Positions 1 to 5,399 of a stretch of 5,399 nucleotides of DNA are shown here, piece by piece. The stretch is taken from assembly GCA_029861485.1 (NCBI GenBank), contig JAOTZF010000130.1, positions 1-5,399 on the forward strand, in the 5' to 3' direction. Origin of the DNA: Thermoleophilia bacterium. GTDB taxonomy: Bacteria > Actinomycetota > Thermoleophilia > Miltoncostaeales > Miltoncostaeaceae. Position 1 is the stretch's first letter. Every line of letters starts with the position of its first letter. Under the pieces are notes generated by a model that saw nothing but the letters and a program-made list of their open reading frames with translations, searched no databases and was not told the DNA's origin. The translations under genes were made by a program, and so were the position numbers.

Positions 1-866
1 GCCGCGCCGGTGGGGTCGTTCTCGGTGATGTGGTGCGCATCACCGGTAACGCCGTAGCCGACCACCTCGCAAAGTGGCTCGCGCCCACGGGCGATCGCAT
101 GCTCGAGGCTCTCGAGCACCAGAACGCCGCAGCCCTCCCCGAACACGAACCCATCGCGGTCGCGGTCGAACGGGCGGCTCGCGGCGGCCGGATCGTCGTT
201 CCGCGTCGACAGAGCCCGCATGGCCGCGAATGCCCCGATCCCCATCGGCGTGATCCCTGACTCGACGCCGCCGGCGAGCATCACATCGGCACGGCCGAGC
301 CGGATCTGATCGGTTGCATCACCGATGGCGTGGTTGCCGGACGCGCAGGCCGTGGTTGTGCAACTGAGCGGCCCTCGCAGGCCGAGGTGCATGCTCGCCT
401 GGGCGGCGGCCATGTTCGCGACCATTGTGGGAATGAACAGCGGGGACAGCCGGTCAGCACCGCGTTCGAAGAGCACCGAGCACTGCTGTGTGAAGGTGTC
501 GAGGCCGCCGACGCCACAGCCGATGATCGTGCCGAAGCGACTACCGTCGCCCTCGACCTCGAGCTCGGCGTCCTCCAGAGCCATCCGGCCGGCCGCCACC
601 GCGAACTGGCTGAACCGATCCATGCGACGCACGGCCTTGCGGTCGAGGAAATCCTCGGGGGTGAAGCCCTTGACCTCGCAGGCGATGGTGGTCGTCAGAG
701 GGTGGGGGTCGAACTGGGTGATCGGGCCCGCTCCGGACGTCCCAGATATCGCGGCGTCCCAGAGACCCTGGCGCCCGGTGCCGATCGGGGTGACCGCGCC
801 GATGCCCGTGACGACGACCCGGCGCAGATTGTGCTTTGCCGCGAGGGTTCCCTTCTCAGGCGCCAA
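1..866 (-). CDS. fabF: Beta-ketoacyl-ACP synthase II (FabF), 3' end beyond window
   Basis: FabF condenses malonyl-ACP with acyl-ACP in the elongation step of cytosolic type II fatty acid synthesis. The first 288 codons are present; the C-terminal part, including the two family active-site histidines, lies outside. The N-terminal RRVVVTGIGAVTPIG motif is at about residues 15-29. The nucleophile is Cys174 in TTACASG (codon 347-345). VMLAGGVES (195-203), SRPFDRDRDGF (230-240) and FGEGCG (242-247, usually GEGAG) follow, ending at GDAHHIT (275-281). The start chosen is TTG at 866-864, because GGAGG lies 8 nt upstream and no ATG or GTG precedes the conserved core in this frame. This adds about 12 residues before the core compared with E. 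coli FabF. The gene overlaps fabG by 11 nt, which implies translational coupling. FabF is preferred over FabB from the TTACASG-NHAIGDA context. The family call is very firm; the exact start is less so. Confidence 0.96.
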   Translation of the reverse strand, partial: MAPEKGTLAAKHNLRRVVVTGIGAVTPIGTGRQGLWDAAISGTSGAGPITQFDPHPLTTTIACEVKGFTPEDFLDRKAVRRMDRFSQFAVAAGRMALEDAELEVEGDGSRFGTIIGCGVGGLDTFTQQCSVLFERGADRLSPLFIPTMVANMAAAQASMHLGLRGPLSCTTTACASGNHAIGDATDQIRLGRADVMLAGGVESGITPMGIGAFAAMRALSTRNDDPAAASRPFDRDRDGFVFGEGCGVLVLESLEHAIARGREPLCEVVGYGVTGDAHHITENDPTGA

Positions 867-1593
867 TCGCCAAACCTCCATCCACGCTGAGCACCGTGCC
901 GGTCATGAAACCGGCGTCGTCAGAGCACAGAAACCGAACGGCGGCGGCCACGTCCTCGGGGGTACCAAACCGCCCCAGCGGTGTGCGCTCCAAGATCTGC
1001 TCCCGGAACTGCTCCGGAATCGCGGCCGTCATATCGGTCGTGACGTAGCCGGGGGCGACGGCATTGACCCTGATCCCGCGAGAGGCGGCTTCGCGAGCGA
1101 GGCTCTTGACCATTCCGATCATTCCGGCCTTCGCCGCCGAGTAGTTCACCTGGCCTACGTTTCCCGAGAGGCCCACGATCGATGAGATGGCGACGATGGA
1201 GCCCGCGCGGCGGCGCAGCATCCCGCGCAGCGCGGGGCGCGCGGTGTAGAACGCCCCGCTGAGGTTGGTGTCGATGACCGCGCCCCAGTCGGCAGAGTCC
1301 ATGCGCAACGCGGGGCCATCGCGGGTGATGCCGGCATTGAGCACGAGCGCGTCGAGCGGCCCGAGGCCCTCCTCGACGGCGCTCACGAGCCCCGCTGCCT
1401 GGTCCTCATCGGAGACATCGGCCTGATGAACGAGCGCCTCGCGCCCGGCCGCCCGGACGGCCGCGGCGGTCGCCTCGGCGCCATCCGCGTCGCTCGCATA
1501 GCCGATGCCGACGTCGTAGCCCGCCTCGGCGAGAGCCACGGCACAGGCCGCGCCGATGCCCTTGCTCGCGCCGGTGACCAGGGCGACGGACAC
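856..1593 (-). CDS. fabG: 3-oxoacyl-ACP reductase FabG (SDR family)
   Basis: FabG reduces 3-oxoacyl-ACP to (R)-3-hydroxyacyl-ACP with NADPH, the first reduction of each elongation cycle. The protein has 245 residues, normal for FabG. It shows the Rossmann dinucleotide motif TGASKGIG (7-14), the NAG motif (86-88), and the catalytic tetrad Asn110, Ser138, Tyr151 and Lys155 in the YSAAK context, matching the E. coli FabG numbering. PGYVTTDM (181-188) and the terminal VDGG motif (237-240) follow. The start is GTG at 1593-1591, sharing one base with the fabD stop (TAGTG). A G-run at 1605-1600, 6 nt upstream, is a weak ribosome binding site, so coupling to fabD is likely. SDR proteins are diverse, but the FASII context and FabG-specific motifs make the assignment firm. 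Confidence 0.97.
   Translation of the reverse strand: MSVALVTGASKGIGAACAVALAEAGYDVGIGYASDADGAEATAAAVRAAGREALVHQADVSDEDQAAGLVSAVEEGLGPLDALVLNAGITRDGPALRMDSADWGAVIDTNLSGAFYTARPALRGMLRRRAGSIVAISSIVGLSGNVGQVNYSAAKAGMIGMVKSLAREAASRGIRVNAVAPGYVTTDMTAAIPEQFREQILERTPLGRFGTPEDVAAAVRFLCSDDAGFMTGTVLSVDGGLAIGA
875..879 (-). promoter_or_regulatory. Shine-Dalgarno GGAGG for fabF, inside fabG
   Basis: The minus strand reads GGAGG at 879-875, then 8 nt, then TTG (866-864) in the fabF frame. The site is formed by the GGA GGT codons for Gly239-Gly240 of FabG, part of the VDGG motif conserved in short-chain dehydrogenases. It decides the TTG start of fabF. That it works as a ribosome binding site is inferred from its perfect match and spacing. 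Confidence 0.75.
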
Positions 1594-2498
1594 TAGAGGC
1601 CCCCCAATCCCAACAGGTCAGCGGGCGCACCGATCTGACGACTCGGAATCCGGCGGTTGATGCGCTTCATGAGGCCCGAGAGTACCCGGCCGGGGCCGAC
1701 CTCGACCGCGCCGGTCACACCCATCTCGACGGCGGCCCGGCCAGCCTCGCCGAAGCGCACCGGGGAGGTGAGCTGATCGAGCAGGATCTTGCGTAACGCC
1801 GAGGCGCCCTCGGGCTTTGCCGTGGTCGTCGACAGAAACGGGATGGTGGGCTCCTCGGGCTCCCAGGCCTGAAGAGCGGGGCGGAGGCGCTCGGCGGCGG
1901 GCTCCATGAGCGGCGAGTGGAACGCGCCCCCAACCGAGAGACGGGCGGCCTTACCCCCCCGCTCGGCCACGAGGCCGAGGAGGCGATCGATGCCCTCGCG
2001 CGTTCCGGAGGCCACGACCTGGCCCGGGCAGTTGTAGTTCGCCGGCCAGCACTCGCCGGCCTCGTTGCAGAGAGCCGCGGCGTCGGAGTCGGACATGCCA
2101 AGCAGGGCGGCCATCGCCCCTGGGCTGGCCAGGGCGGCCTCCTGCATCGCGGCGCCCCGCTCGGCGACGATTCGCAGTGCGATCTTGAAGGGCATGGCGC
2201 CCGCCGCGACGAGCGCGGAGTACTCGCCGAGAGAGTGGCCGAGCACGACATCCGCGCGTAGACCGTGCTCGGATGCCACCCGCCACGCCGCGATCGAGGT
2301 CGTCACCAGGGCAGGCTGGCACACGTCGGTCTCGGTCAGGCGTTCAACGGGCCCGCGGAAGCAGACGCCGCTGAGTGCGTAGCCCAGCACGTCATCGGCC
2401 TCGGCGAACGTGCGCTCGGCGGTCGGGAAGGCCTGTGCCAGCTCCTCCCCCATTCCCACTTCCTGCGCTCCCTGGCCCGGGAAGAGCAGTGCGATCAT
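1593..2498 (-). CDS. fabD: Malonyl-CoA:ACP transacylase FabD
   Basis: FabD moves malonyl from CoA to acyl carrier protein, supplying the extender unit for FabH and FabF. The protein has 301 residues, usual for the family. The N-terminal LLFPGQGAQ carries oxyanion-hole Gln9. The nucleophile is Ser89 in GHSLGEYSAL. Arg114 in ERGAAMQE is the expected malonyl carboxylate-binding arginine. His194 in GAFHSPLM completes the Ser-His pair, and DQLTSPVRF (241-249) and EVGPG (266-270) close the fold. The start is ATG at 2498-2496, overlapping the fabH stop as ATGA; this puts the GQG motif at the usual distance from the N terminus. The frame stays open much further upstream, but that extension has no family character and would overlap fabH extensively. 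The upstream GAGG at 2513-2510 is 11 nt from the ATG, so initiation probably relies on coupling to fabH. Confidence 0.97.
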   Translation of the reverse strand: MIALLFPGQGAQEVGMGEELAQAFPTAERTFAEADDVLGYALSGVCFRGPVERLTETDVCQPALVTTSIAAWRVASEHGLRADVVLGHSLGEYSALVAAGAMPFKIALRIVAERGAAMQEAALASPGAMAALLGMSDSDAAALCNEAGECWPANYNCPGQVVASGTREGIDRLLGLVAERGGKAARLSVGGAFHSPLMEPAAERLRPALQAWEPEEPTIPFLSTTTAKPEGASALRKILLDQLTSPVRFGEAGRAAVEMGVTGAVEVGPGRVLSGLMKRINRRIPSRQIGAPADLLGLGGL

Positions 2499-3514
2499 GT
2501 CGGCTCGTACCTCATGACGGTCGAACCCCAGGTGAGCCCCGCGCCGAACCCGACCAGCAGGGTCATGTCGCCCGCCGCCAGGAGCCCGGCCTCGCGTGCC
2601 TCGAGCATCGCGAGCGGAATCGAGGCCGATGACGTGTTGCCGTAAAGCTCCAGATTGTTGAAGACCTTCTCGGGCGGAATGCCGAGCCGCCTGATCGCGT
2701 GATCGATGATCCGCTGGTTCGCCTGATGGGGGACGAGCAGATCGATCTCGTCGACGTGCATCTCGAGAGCATCGAGCAGTTTGGTGCACGAATCGACCAT
2801 GACCCGGGTCGCAAACTTGAAGACCTCGCGACCGTTCATCTGGATGCAGGACTGGGCCGGCTCGTAGGGGCCGGATTGGGCCGGCATGCGAGAGCCGCCC
2901 GCAGGCACGACCAGATCGGGACCACCCGAGCCGTCGGCGCCGAGCTCGAAGCCGAGGAAACCCGTCACCTCGTCCTCGGGTGCGCCGACCAGCAGCGCGC
3001 CGGCCGCGGCATCGCCGAACAGCACGCACGTGCGCCGGTCGGTCTGATCGGTGATCCTCGTCAGCGCCTCGGCGCCGACCACGAGCACGTTACCTGCCAG
3101 GCCGCTCTCGATCAGGGCCGTTGCCTGAGCGAGCCCGTAGATGAACCCCGTGCACCCGGCCAGGATGTCGAAGGCTGCCGCTCGATGCGCGCCGATTCGA
3201 TCGGCGACCAGCGTGGCAGTGGCGGGAAAGATGTGGTCGGGGCTCGCCGTCGGGATGATGAGAGCGTCGAGGTCCAGAGGATCGATCTCCGCCTCGGCGA
3301 GGATCTTCTCGGCCGCCCTCACGGCAAGGTCGCTCGTCGCCTCGTCGTCGGCGACGAACCTTCGCTCCTTGATGCCGGTGCGGGAGTAGATCCACTCGTC
3401 GCTGGTGTCGACGACCTTCGCCATGTCGGCGTTGGTGACCACCCGCTCCGGGACCTCCGCGCCGAGGGCGACCAGCCGCGCGCGCTTTCTCGTTCCGTTT
3501 CGTACTCCGATCAC
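2495..3514 (-). CDS. fabH: Beta-ketoacyl-ACP synthase III FabH
   Basis: FabH starts fatty acid synthesis by condensing an acyl-CoA primer with malonyl-ACP. The protein has 339 residues, slightly longer than E. coli FabH because of about ten basic residues (RNGTRKRAR) at the N terminus. TSDEWIYSRTGIKERR (37-52) is the thiolase-fold FabH signature. The Cys-His-Asn triad is Cys121 in ILAGCTGF, His263 in VPHQANQRI and Asn293 in YGNTSSASIP. GFGAGLTWGS (322-331) ends the core. The start is GTG at 3514-3512, overlapping the fabZ stop as GTGA, with AGGAG 8 nt upstream. The frame stays open to about 3847, but those codons lie opposite the fabZ frame and carry no family motif. Primer choice (straight or branched) cannot be read from the sequence. 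KAS III relatives exist in other pathways, but the FASII neighbours settle the role. Confidence 0.97.
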   Translation of the reverse strand: MIGVRNGTRKRARLVALGAEVPERVVTNADMAKVVDTSDEWIYSRTGIKERRFVADDEATSDLAVRAAEKILAEAEIDPLDLDALIIPTASPDHIFPATATLVADRIGAHRAAAFDILAGCTGFIYGLAQATALIESGLAGNVLVVGAEALTRITDQTDRRTCVLFGDAAAGALLVGAPEDEVTGFLGFELGADGSGGPDLVVPAGGSRMPAQSGPYEPAQSCIQMNGREVFKFATRVMVDSCTKLLDALEMHVDEIDLLVPHQANQRIIDHAIRRLGIPPEKVFNNLELYGNTSSASIPLAMLEAREAGLLAAGDMTLLVGFGAGLTWGSTVMRYEPT

Positions 3515-3957
3515 GCTGGACTCTCCTGTTCGGTGACGGCGAATCGGATCGTCGCCTCCACGGTTCGCTCGCCGTCGACCGTCGCCCCGCCGGTGGCTTC
3601 GGCCAGGGGGCCTCTCCAGCGGGTGATCTCCATGCTCATGTCCAGAGTCTCCCCAGGGACCACCATGCGGCGAAAGCGGGCTTTCTCGATGCCGGCGAAC
3701 ACCGCCAGCTTGCCCCGATGCTCGCTGCTGGCGGCGGCCGCGAGCCCGGCGGTCTGCGCGAGGGCCTCGACCATCAGCACGCCGGGCAGCAGCGGACGCC
3801 CCGGGAAATGCCCGGCGAAGAAGTCGGCGCCGGCATCGATGTGCCACCGGGCCCGGGCCTTCCGTCCAGGAACGATGTCGACGATCTCGTCGACGAAGAG
3901 GAAGGGCGGCCGGTGCGGCAGCAGCTCGGCCGGGTCGCTGCTTGGCGCCCCGCTCAC
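3511..3957 (-). CDS. fabZ: 3-hydroxyacyl-ACP dehydratase FabZ
   Basis: FabZ dehydrates (R)-3-hydroxyacyl-ACP to trans-2-enoyl-ACP, the step after FabG. The protein has 148 residues, the usual length for a single hotdog-fold FabZ. LLPHRPPFLFVDEI (12-25) is the N-terminal signature. The active-site helix region GHFPGRPLLPGVLMVEALAQ (49-68) carries His50 and Glu64, the expected catalytic pair. FAGIEKARFRR (87-97) matches the FabZ strand that normally reads like IDKARFRR. The start is GTG at 3957-3955; no ATG, GTG or TTG precedes it closely in frame, and no Shine-Dalgarno lies at normal distance, in keeping with leaderless initiation. It is the first gene of the minus-strand operon, and its end overlaps the fabH start by 4 nt. 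In many Gram-negative bacteria fabZ sits with lpx genes; here it heads the FASII cluster. Confidence 0.96.
   Translation of the reverse strand: MSGAPSSDPAELLPHRPPFLFVDEIVDIVPGRKARARWHIDAGADFFAGHFPGRPLLPGVLMVEALAQTAGLAAAASSEHRGKLAVFAGIEKARFRRMVVPGETLDMSMEITRWRGPLAEATGGATVDGERTVEATIRFAVTEQESPA
3523..3527 (-). promoter_or_regulatory. Shine-Dalgarno AGGAG for fabH, inside fabZ
   Basis: AGGAG at 3527-3523 is followed by 8 nt and then GTG at 3514-3512. It lies in the last codons of fabZ (the EQESPA end) and selects the fabH start over the longer open frame. Spacing and match are near ideal; function is inferred. Confidence 0.75.
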
Positions 3958-3965
3958 GCGCGATG

Positions 3966-3971
3966 ATCGTA
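3966..3971 (-). promoter_or_regulatory. Putative -10 element of the fab operon promoter (leaderless)
   Basis: The minus strand reads TACGAT at 3971-3966, matching the TANNNT form of a housekeeping -10. It ends 8 nt before the fabZ GTG, so transcription would begin at or next to the start codon. This agrees with the lack of a ribosome binding site for fabZ. A poor -35 candidate, CCGACA (shared GACA), lies about 19 nt upstream. Prediction from pattern only. Confidence 0.4.
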
Positions 3972-4000
3972 GCCGATCGCTCTCCGGTGATGTCGGGCGA

Positions 4001-4006
4001 TACGAT
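4001..4006 (+). promoter_or_regulatory. Putative -10 element for slipin-ku transcription
   Basis: TACGAT at 4001-4006 faces the slipin gene and would give a leader of about 47 nt before the ATG at 4060. No convincing -35 lies 16-19 nt upstream, so support rests on the TANNNT match and its mirror position relative to the fabZ -10. Confidence 0.25.
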
Positions 4007-4059
4007 GACCTTCGGTCGCGCGGATTCCCCGCGCGCCTTGCACTCGACAGGCGGTAGCG

Positions 4060-4854
4060 ATGAGCGGCCTTGCCATCTTCCTGATCATCCTCTTGGTCAT
4101 CGCGGTGATCTTTCTGTTCACCGCGCTCAAGGTGGCGCGGGAGTACGAGCGCGGCGTTGTGTTCCGTCTCGGCCGATTGATCGGTCTCAAGGGCCCTGGG
4201 CTCTTCCTGCTCATCCCGTTCATCGATCGGGCGGTCAAGGTAGACCTGCGAACGGTCACGTTGAACGTGCCCCCGCAGGAGGTGATCACGCGCGACAACG
4301 TCACCGTAACCGTCAACGCGGTCGCGTATTTCCGCGTCATCGACGCCGCGCGCGCGATCGTGCAGGTCGAGAACTTCCTCGTTGCCACGTCGCAGATTTC
4401 CCAGACCACGCTGCGCAGCGTGCTCGGCCAGGTCGACCTCGACCAGCTGCTGACCGAGCGAGACGACATCAACGCCCGGCTCCAGGGGATCATCGACCAG
4501 CAGACCGAGCCCTGGGGGGTCAAGGTCTCGGTCGTCGAGGTGAAGGACGTCGAGTTGCCGACGATGATGCAGCGGGCCCTCGCTCGTCAGGCGGAGGCCG
4601 AGCGCGAGCGCCGCGCGAAGGTGATCGCCGCCGACGGTGAGTTCGAGGCCTCGGCCAAGCTCAAAGAAGCCGCCACCGTCATCGCCTCTGAACCCACGGC
4701 GCTCCAGCTGCGTTACCTGCAGACCATGGTCGAGATGGGCAACGAGCGGTCGACGACCATCATCCTCCCCTTCCCAATGGACATCGTCGGGCCGCTGCTC
4801 GGCGGCCCGGCGTCACCCCGGGCGACCCCACCCAGCAACGGCAGCGCCGGCTAG
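4060..4854 (+). CDS. Slipin family (stomatin-like, SPFH/band 7) membrane protein
   Basis: Slipins are membrane-anchored scaffold proteins that oligomerise and organise membrane microdomains, often with an NfeD-type partner. This one has 264 residues. A hydrophobic anchor covers residues 4-22 (IFLIILLVIAVIFLF core). The SPFH domain follows, with the stomatin-type pattern EYERGVVFRLGRL (28-40), GPGLFLLIPFID (45-56), TRDNVTVTVNAVAYFRV (77-93) and VEVKDVELP (159-167). An Ala/Glu/Lys-rich stretch at about 170-212 is a likely coiled coil. ILPFPMDI (235-242) matches the conserved end of the family, and a Pro/Ser/Gly-rich tail closes it. The start is ATG at 4060 with a weak AGGCGG upstream at about 4049-4054. 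It is divergent from fabZ and lies 11 nt before ku. No nfeD gene is adjacent in the visible sequence. Family certain; the cellular role here is not shown. Confidence 0.93.
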   Translation: MSGLAIFLIILLVIAVIFLFTALKVAREYERGVVFRLGRLIGLKGPGLFLLIPFIDRAVKVDLRTVTLNVPPQEVITRDNVTVTVNAVAYFRVIDAARAIVQVENFLVATSQISQTTLRSVLGQVDLDQLLTERDDINARLQGIIDQQTEPWGVKVSVVEVKDVELPTMMQRALARQAEAERERRAKVIAADGEFEASAKLKEAATVIASEPTALQLRYLQTMVEMGNERSTTIILPFPMDIVGPLLGGPASPRATPPSNGSAG

Positions 4855-4865
4855 GGCGTCCCGCG

Positions 4866-5399
4866 GTGCGTGCGATCTGGAACGGGTTCATCAGCTTCGG
4901 GCTGGTGACGATTCCCGTAGCGGTCGGCCTGGCGCAGCAGCGCAAGGACATCAGCTTCCGCAATCTCGCCCGCGAGACGATGCGGCCGGTCAAGCAGAAG
5001 CGGTGGGACCCTGAGCGCGGCGTCGAAGTCGGCGCGGACGAGCTGGTGAAGGGTTGGGAGGTGGCAAAGGGCCAGTACATCGCCATCGAGCCGGAGGAGC
5101 TGGAGCGTTTCGCGGTCACGAACGAGAAGACCATCCAGATCCTGCAGTTCGTCGATCTCGCCGAGGTCGACCCCGTCTATTTCGAGCGCGCCTACTGGCT
5201 CGAGCCGCAAGAGCGCGCGGAGCGCCCGTACGCGCTGCTCGCAAAAGCCATGACCGACAGCGGGAAGGCGGCGCTCGGCCGGTTCGTGCTGAGCACCAGG
5301 GAGCACCTCGTGCTGGTTCGCCCCGTCCACGGCGCCCTCGCGCTTCAGACCCTCTACTACCCCGAAGACGTTCGCCTGGGCGAGCGGGACGGCATCATC
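4866..5399 (+). CDS. ku: Bacterial Ku, DNA end-binding protein for NHEJ, 3' end beyond window
   Basis: Bacterial Ku forms a homodimeric ring on double-strand break ends and recruits the ligase LigD for non-homologous end joining. The first 178 codons are present, and the frame is open to the window end; full-length bacterial Ku usually has about 260-340 residues. The N terminus MRAIWNGFISFGLVTIPV is the hallmark Ku start. Other family blocks are DELVKGWEVAKGQYIAIEPEEL (about 58-79), IQILQFVDLAEVDPVYFERAYWLEP (about 89-113), YALLAKAM (120-127) and LVLVRPVHGALALQTLYYPEDVR. The start is GTG at 4866-4868; GGG at 4854-4856, overlapping the slipin stop codon, is a modest ribosome binding site at 9 nt. 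Residues about 36-56 contain no Cys, unlike Ku homologues that have a Cys-bearing segment after the first strands. Co-transcription with the slipin is likely from the 11-nt gap. A ligD gene may follow but is not visible. Confidence 0.95.
   Translation, partial: MRAIWNGFISFGLVTIPVAVGLAQQRKDISFRNLARETMRPVKQKRWDPERGVEVGADELVKGWEVAKGQYIAIEPEELERFAVTNEKTIQILQFVDLAEVDPVYFERAYWLEPQERAERPYALLAKAMTDSGKAALGRFVLSTREHLVLVRPVHGALALQTLYYPEDVRLGERDGII

Larger units (their letters stand above)
3958..4059. other. Divergent intergenic region between fabZ and the slipin gene
   Basis: This 102-bp gap is the only sizeable non-coding stretch in the window and must hold the 5' signals of both gene blocks. It contains ATCGTA at 3966-3971 and TACGAT at 4001-4006, an inverted pair with a 29-nt spacer. 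These could be two divergent -10 hexamers, or the half sites of an operator. No terminator-like hairpin with a T tract is visible. Any regulator of fatty acid synthesis binding here cannot be named from sequence. Confidence 0.6.

Noticed and set aside
325..1185. Plus-strand open frame (286 codons) opposite fabF and fabG
   Set aside because: It covers conserved catalytic regions of both genes in antisense, has low-complexity composition, and has no family signature or ribosome binding site.
2499..3029. N-terminal extension of the fabD frame giving a 478-residue protein
   Set aside because: The extension is the out-of-frame shadow of fabH. The family N terminus (LLFPGQGAQ) begins right after ATG 2498.
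3515..3847. N-terminal extension of the fabH frame giving a 450-residue protein
   Set aside because: It overlaps the fabZ catalytic region in another frame. GTG at 3514 has AGGAG at ideal spacing and gives the normal FabH length.
2699..4057. Long plus-strand open frame (452 codons) opposite fabH and fabZ
   Set aside because: It lies antisense to two firmly identified genes, has no recognisable motif, is rich in Arg/Gly/Asp/His as GC-rich shadow frames are, and runs through the divergent promoter region.
4855..4865. Terminator between slipin and ku
   Set aside because: The gap is only 11 nt and holds no hairpin with a T tract.
4851..5330. Minus-strand open frame (159 codons) opposite ku
   Set aside because: It is antisense to clearly conserved Ku blocks; a codon-bias shadow with no motif.

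Overview
This is a GC-rich bacterial window (roughly two thirds G+C by eye) with two divergent gene blocks that meet at a 102-bp intergenic gap (3958-4059). A compact type II fatty acid synthesis (FASII) operon on the minus strand fills about three quarters of it. On the plus strand are a membrane slipin (stomatin-like) gene and the 5' part of a bacterial Ku gene. High GC, frequent GTG/TTG starts, a likely leaderless promoter and a bacterial Ku fit an actinobacterial lineage. This is a low-confidence inference, and no marker gene fixes the taxon.

Minus strand, in transcription order: fabZ (3957-3511), fabH (3514-2495), fabD (2498-1593), fabG (1593-856) and fabF (866 to beyond position 1, 3' end missing). 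Each junction is a stop/start overlap of 4, 4, 1 and 11 nt, so the five genes look like one translationally coupled transcript. Only fabD starts with ATG. fabZ, fabH and fabG start with GTG, and fabF appears to start with TTG behind a perfect GGAGG placed inside the 3' end of fabG. The products cover malonyl loading onto ACP (FabD), initiation (FabH), elongation (FabF), ketoreduction (FabG) and dehydration (FabZ). Visible catalytic residues are intact in all of them. The acyl carrier protein gene, often found between fabG and fabF, is absent there, and no enoyl-ACP reductase is visible.

Plus strand: a 264-residue slipin with an N-terminal membrane anchor is followed after 11 nt by ku, the end-binding protein of bacterial non-homologous end joining, cut off by the window edge after 178 codons. 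No NfeD partner gene lies beside the slipin.

The intergenic gap holds two oppositely oriented TACGAT hexamers that could be the -10 elements of divergent promoters. The one facing fabZ sits 8 nt before its GTG, as expected for leaderless transcription.

I see no RNA gene, mobile element, CRISPR array or clearly new system. The interest lies in gene order, start-site architecture and the slipin-ku pairing.
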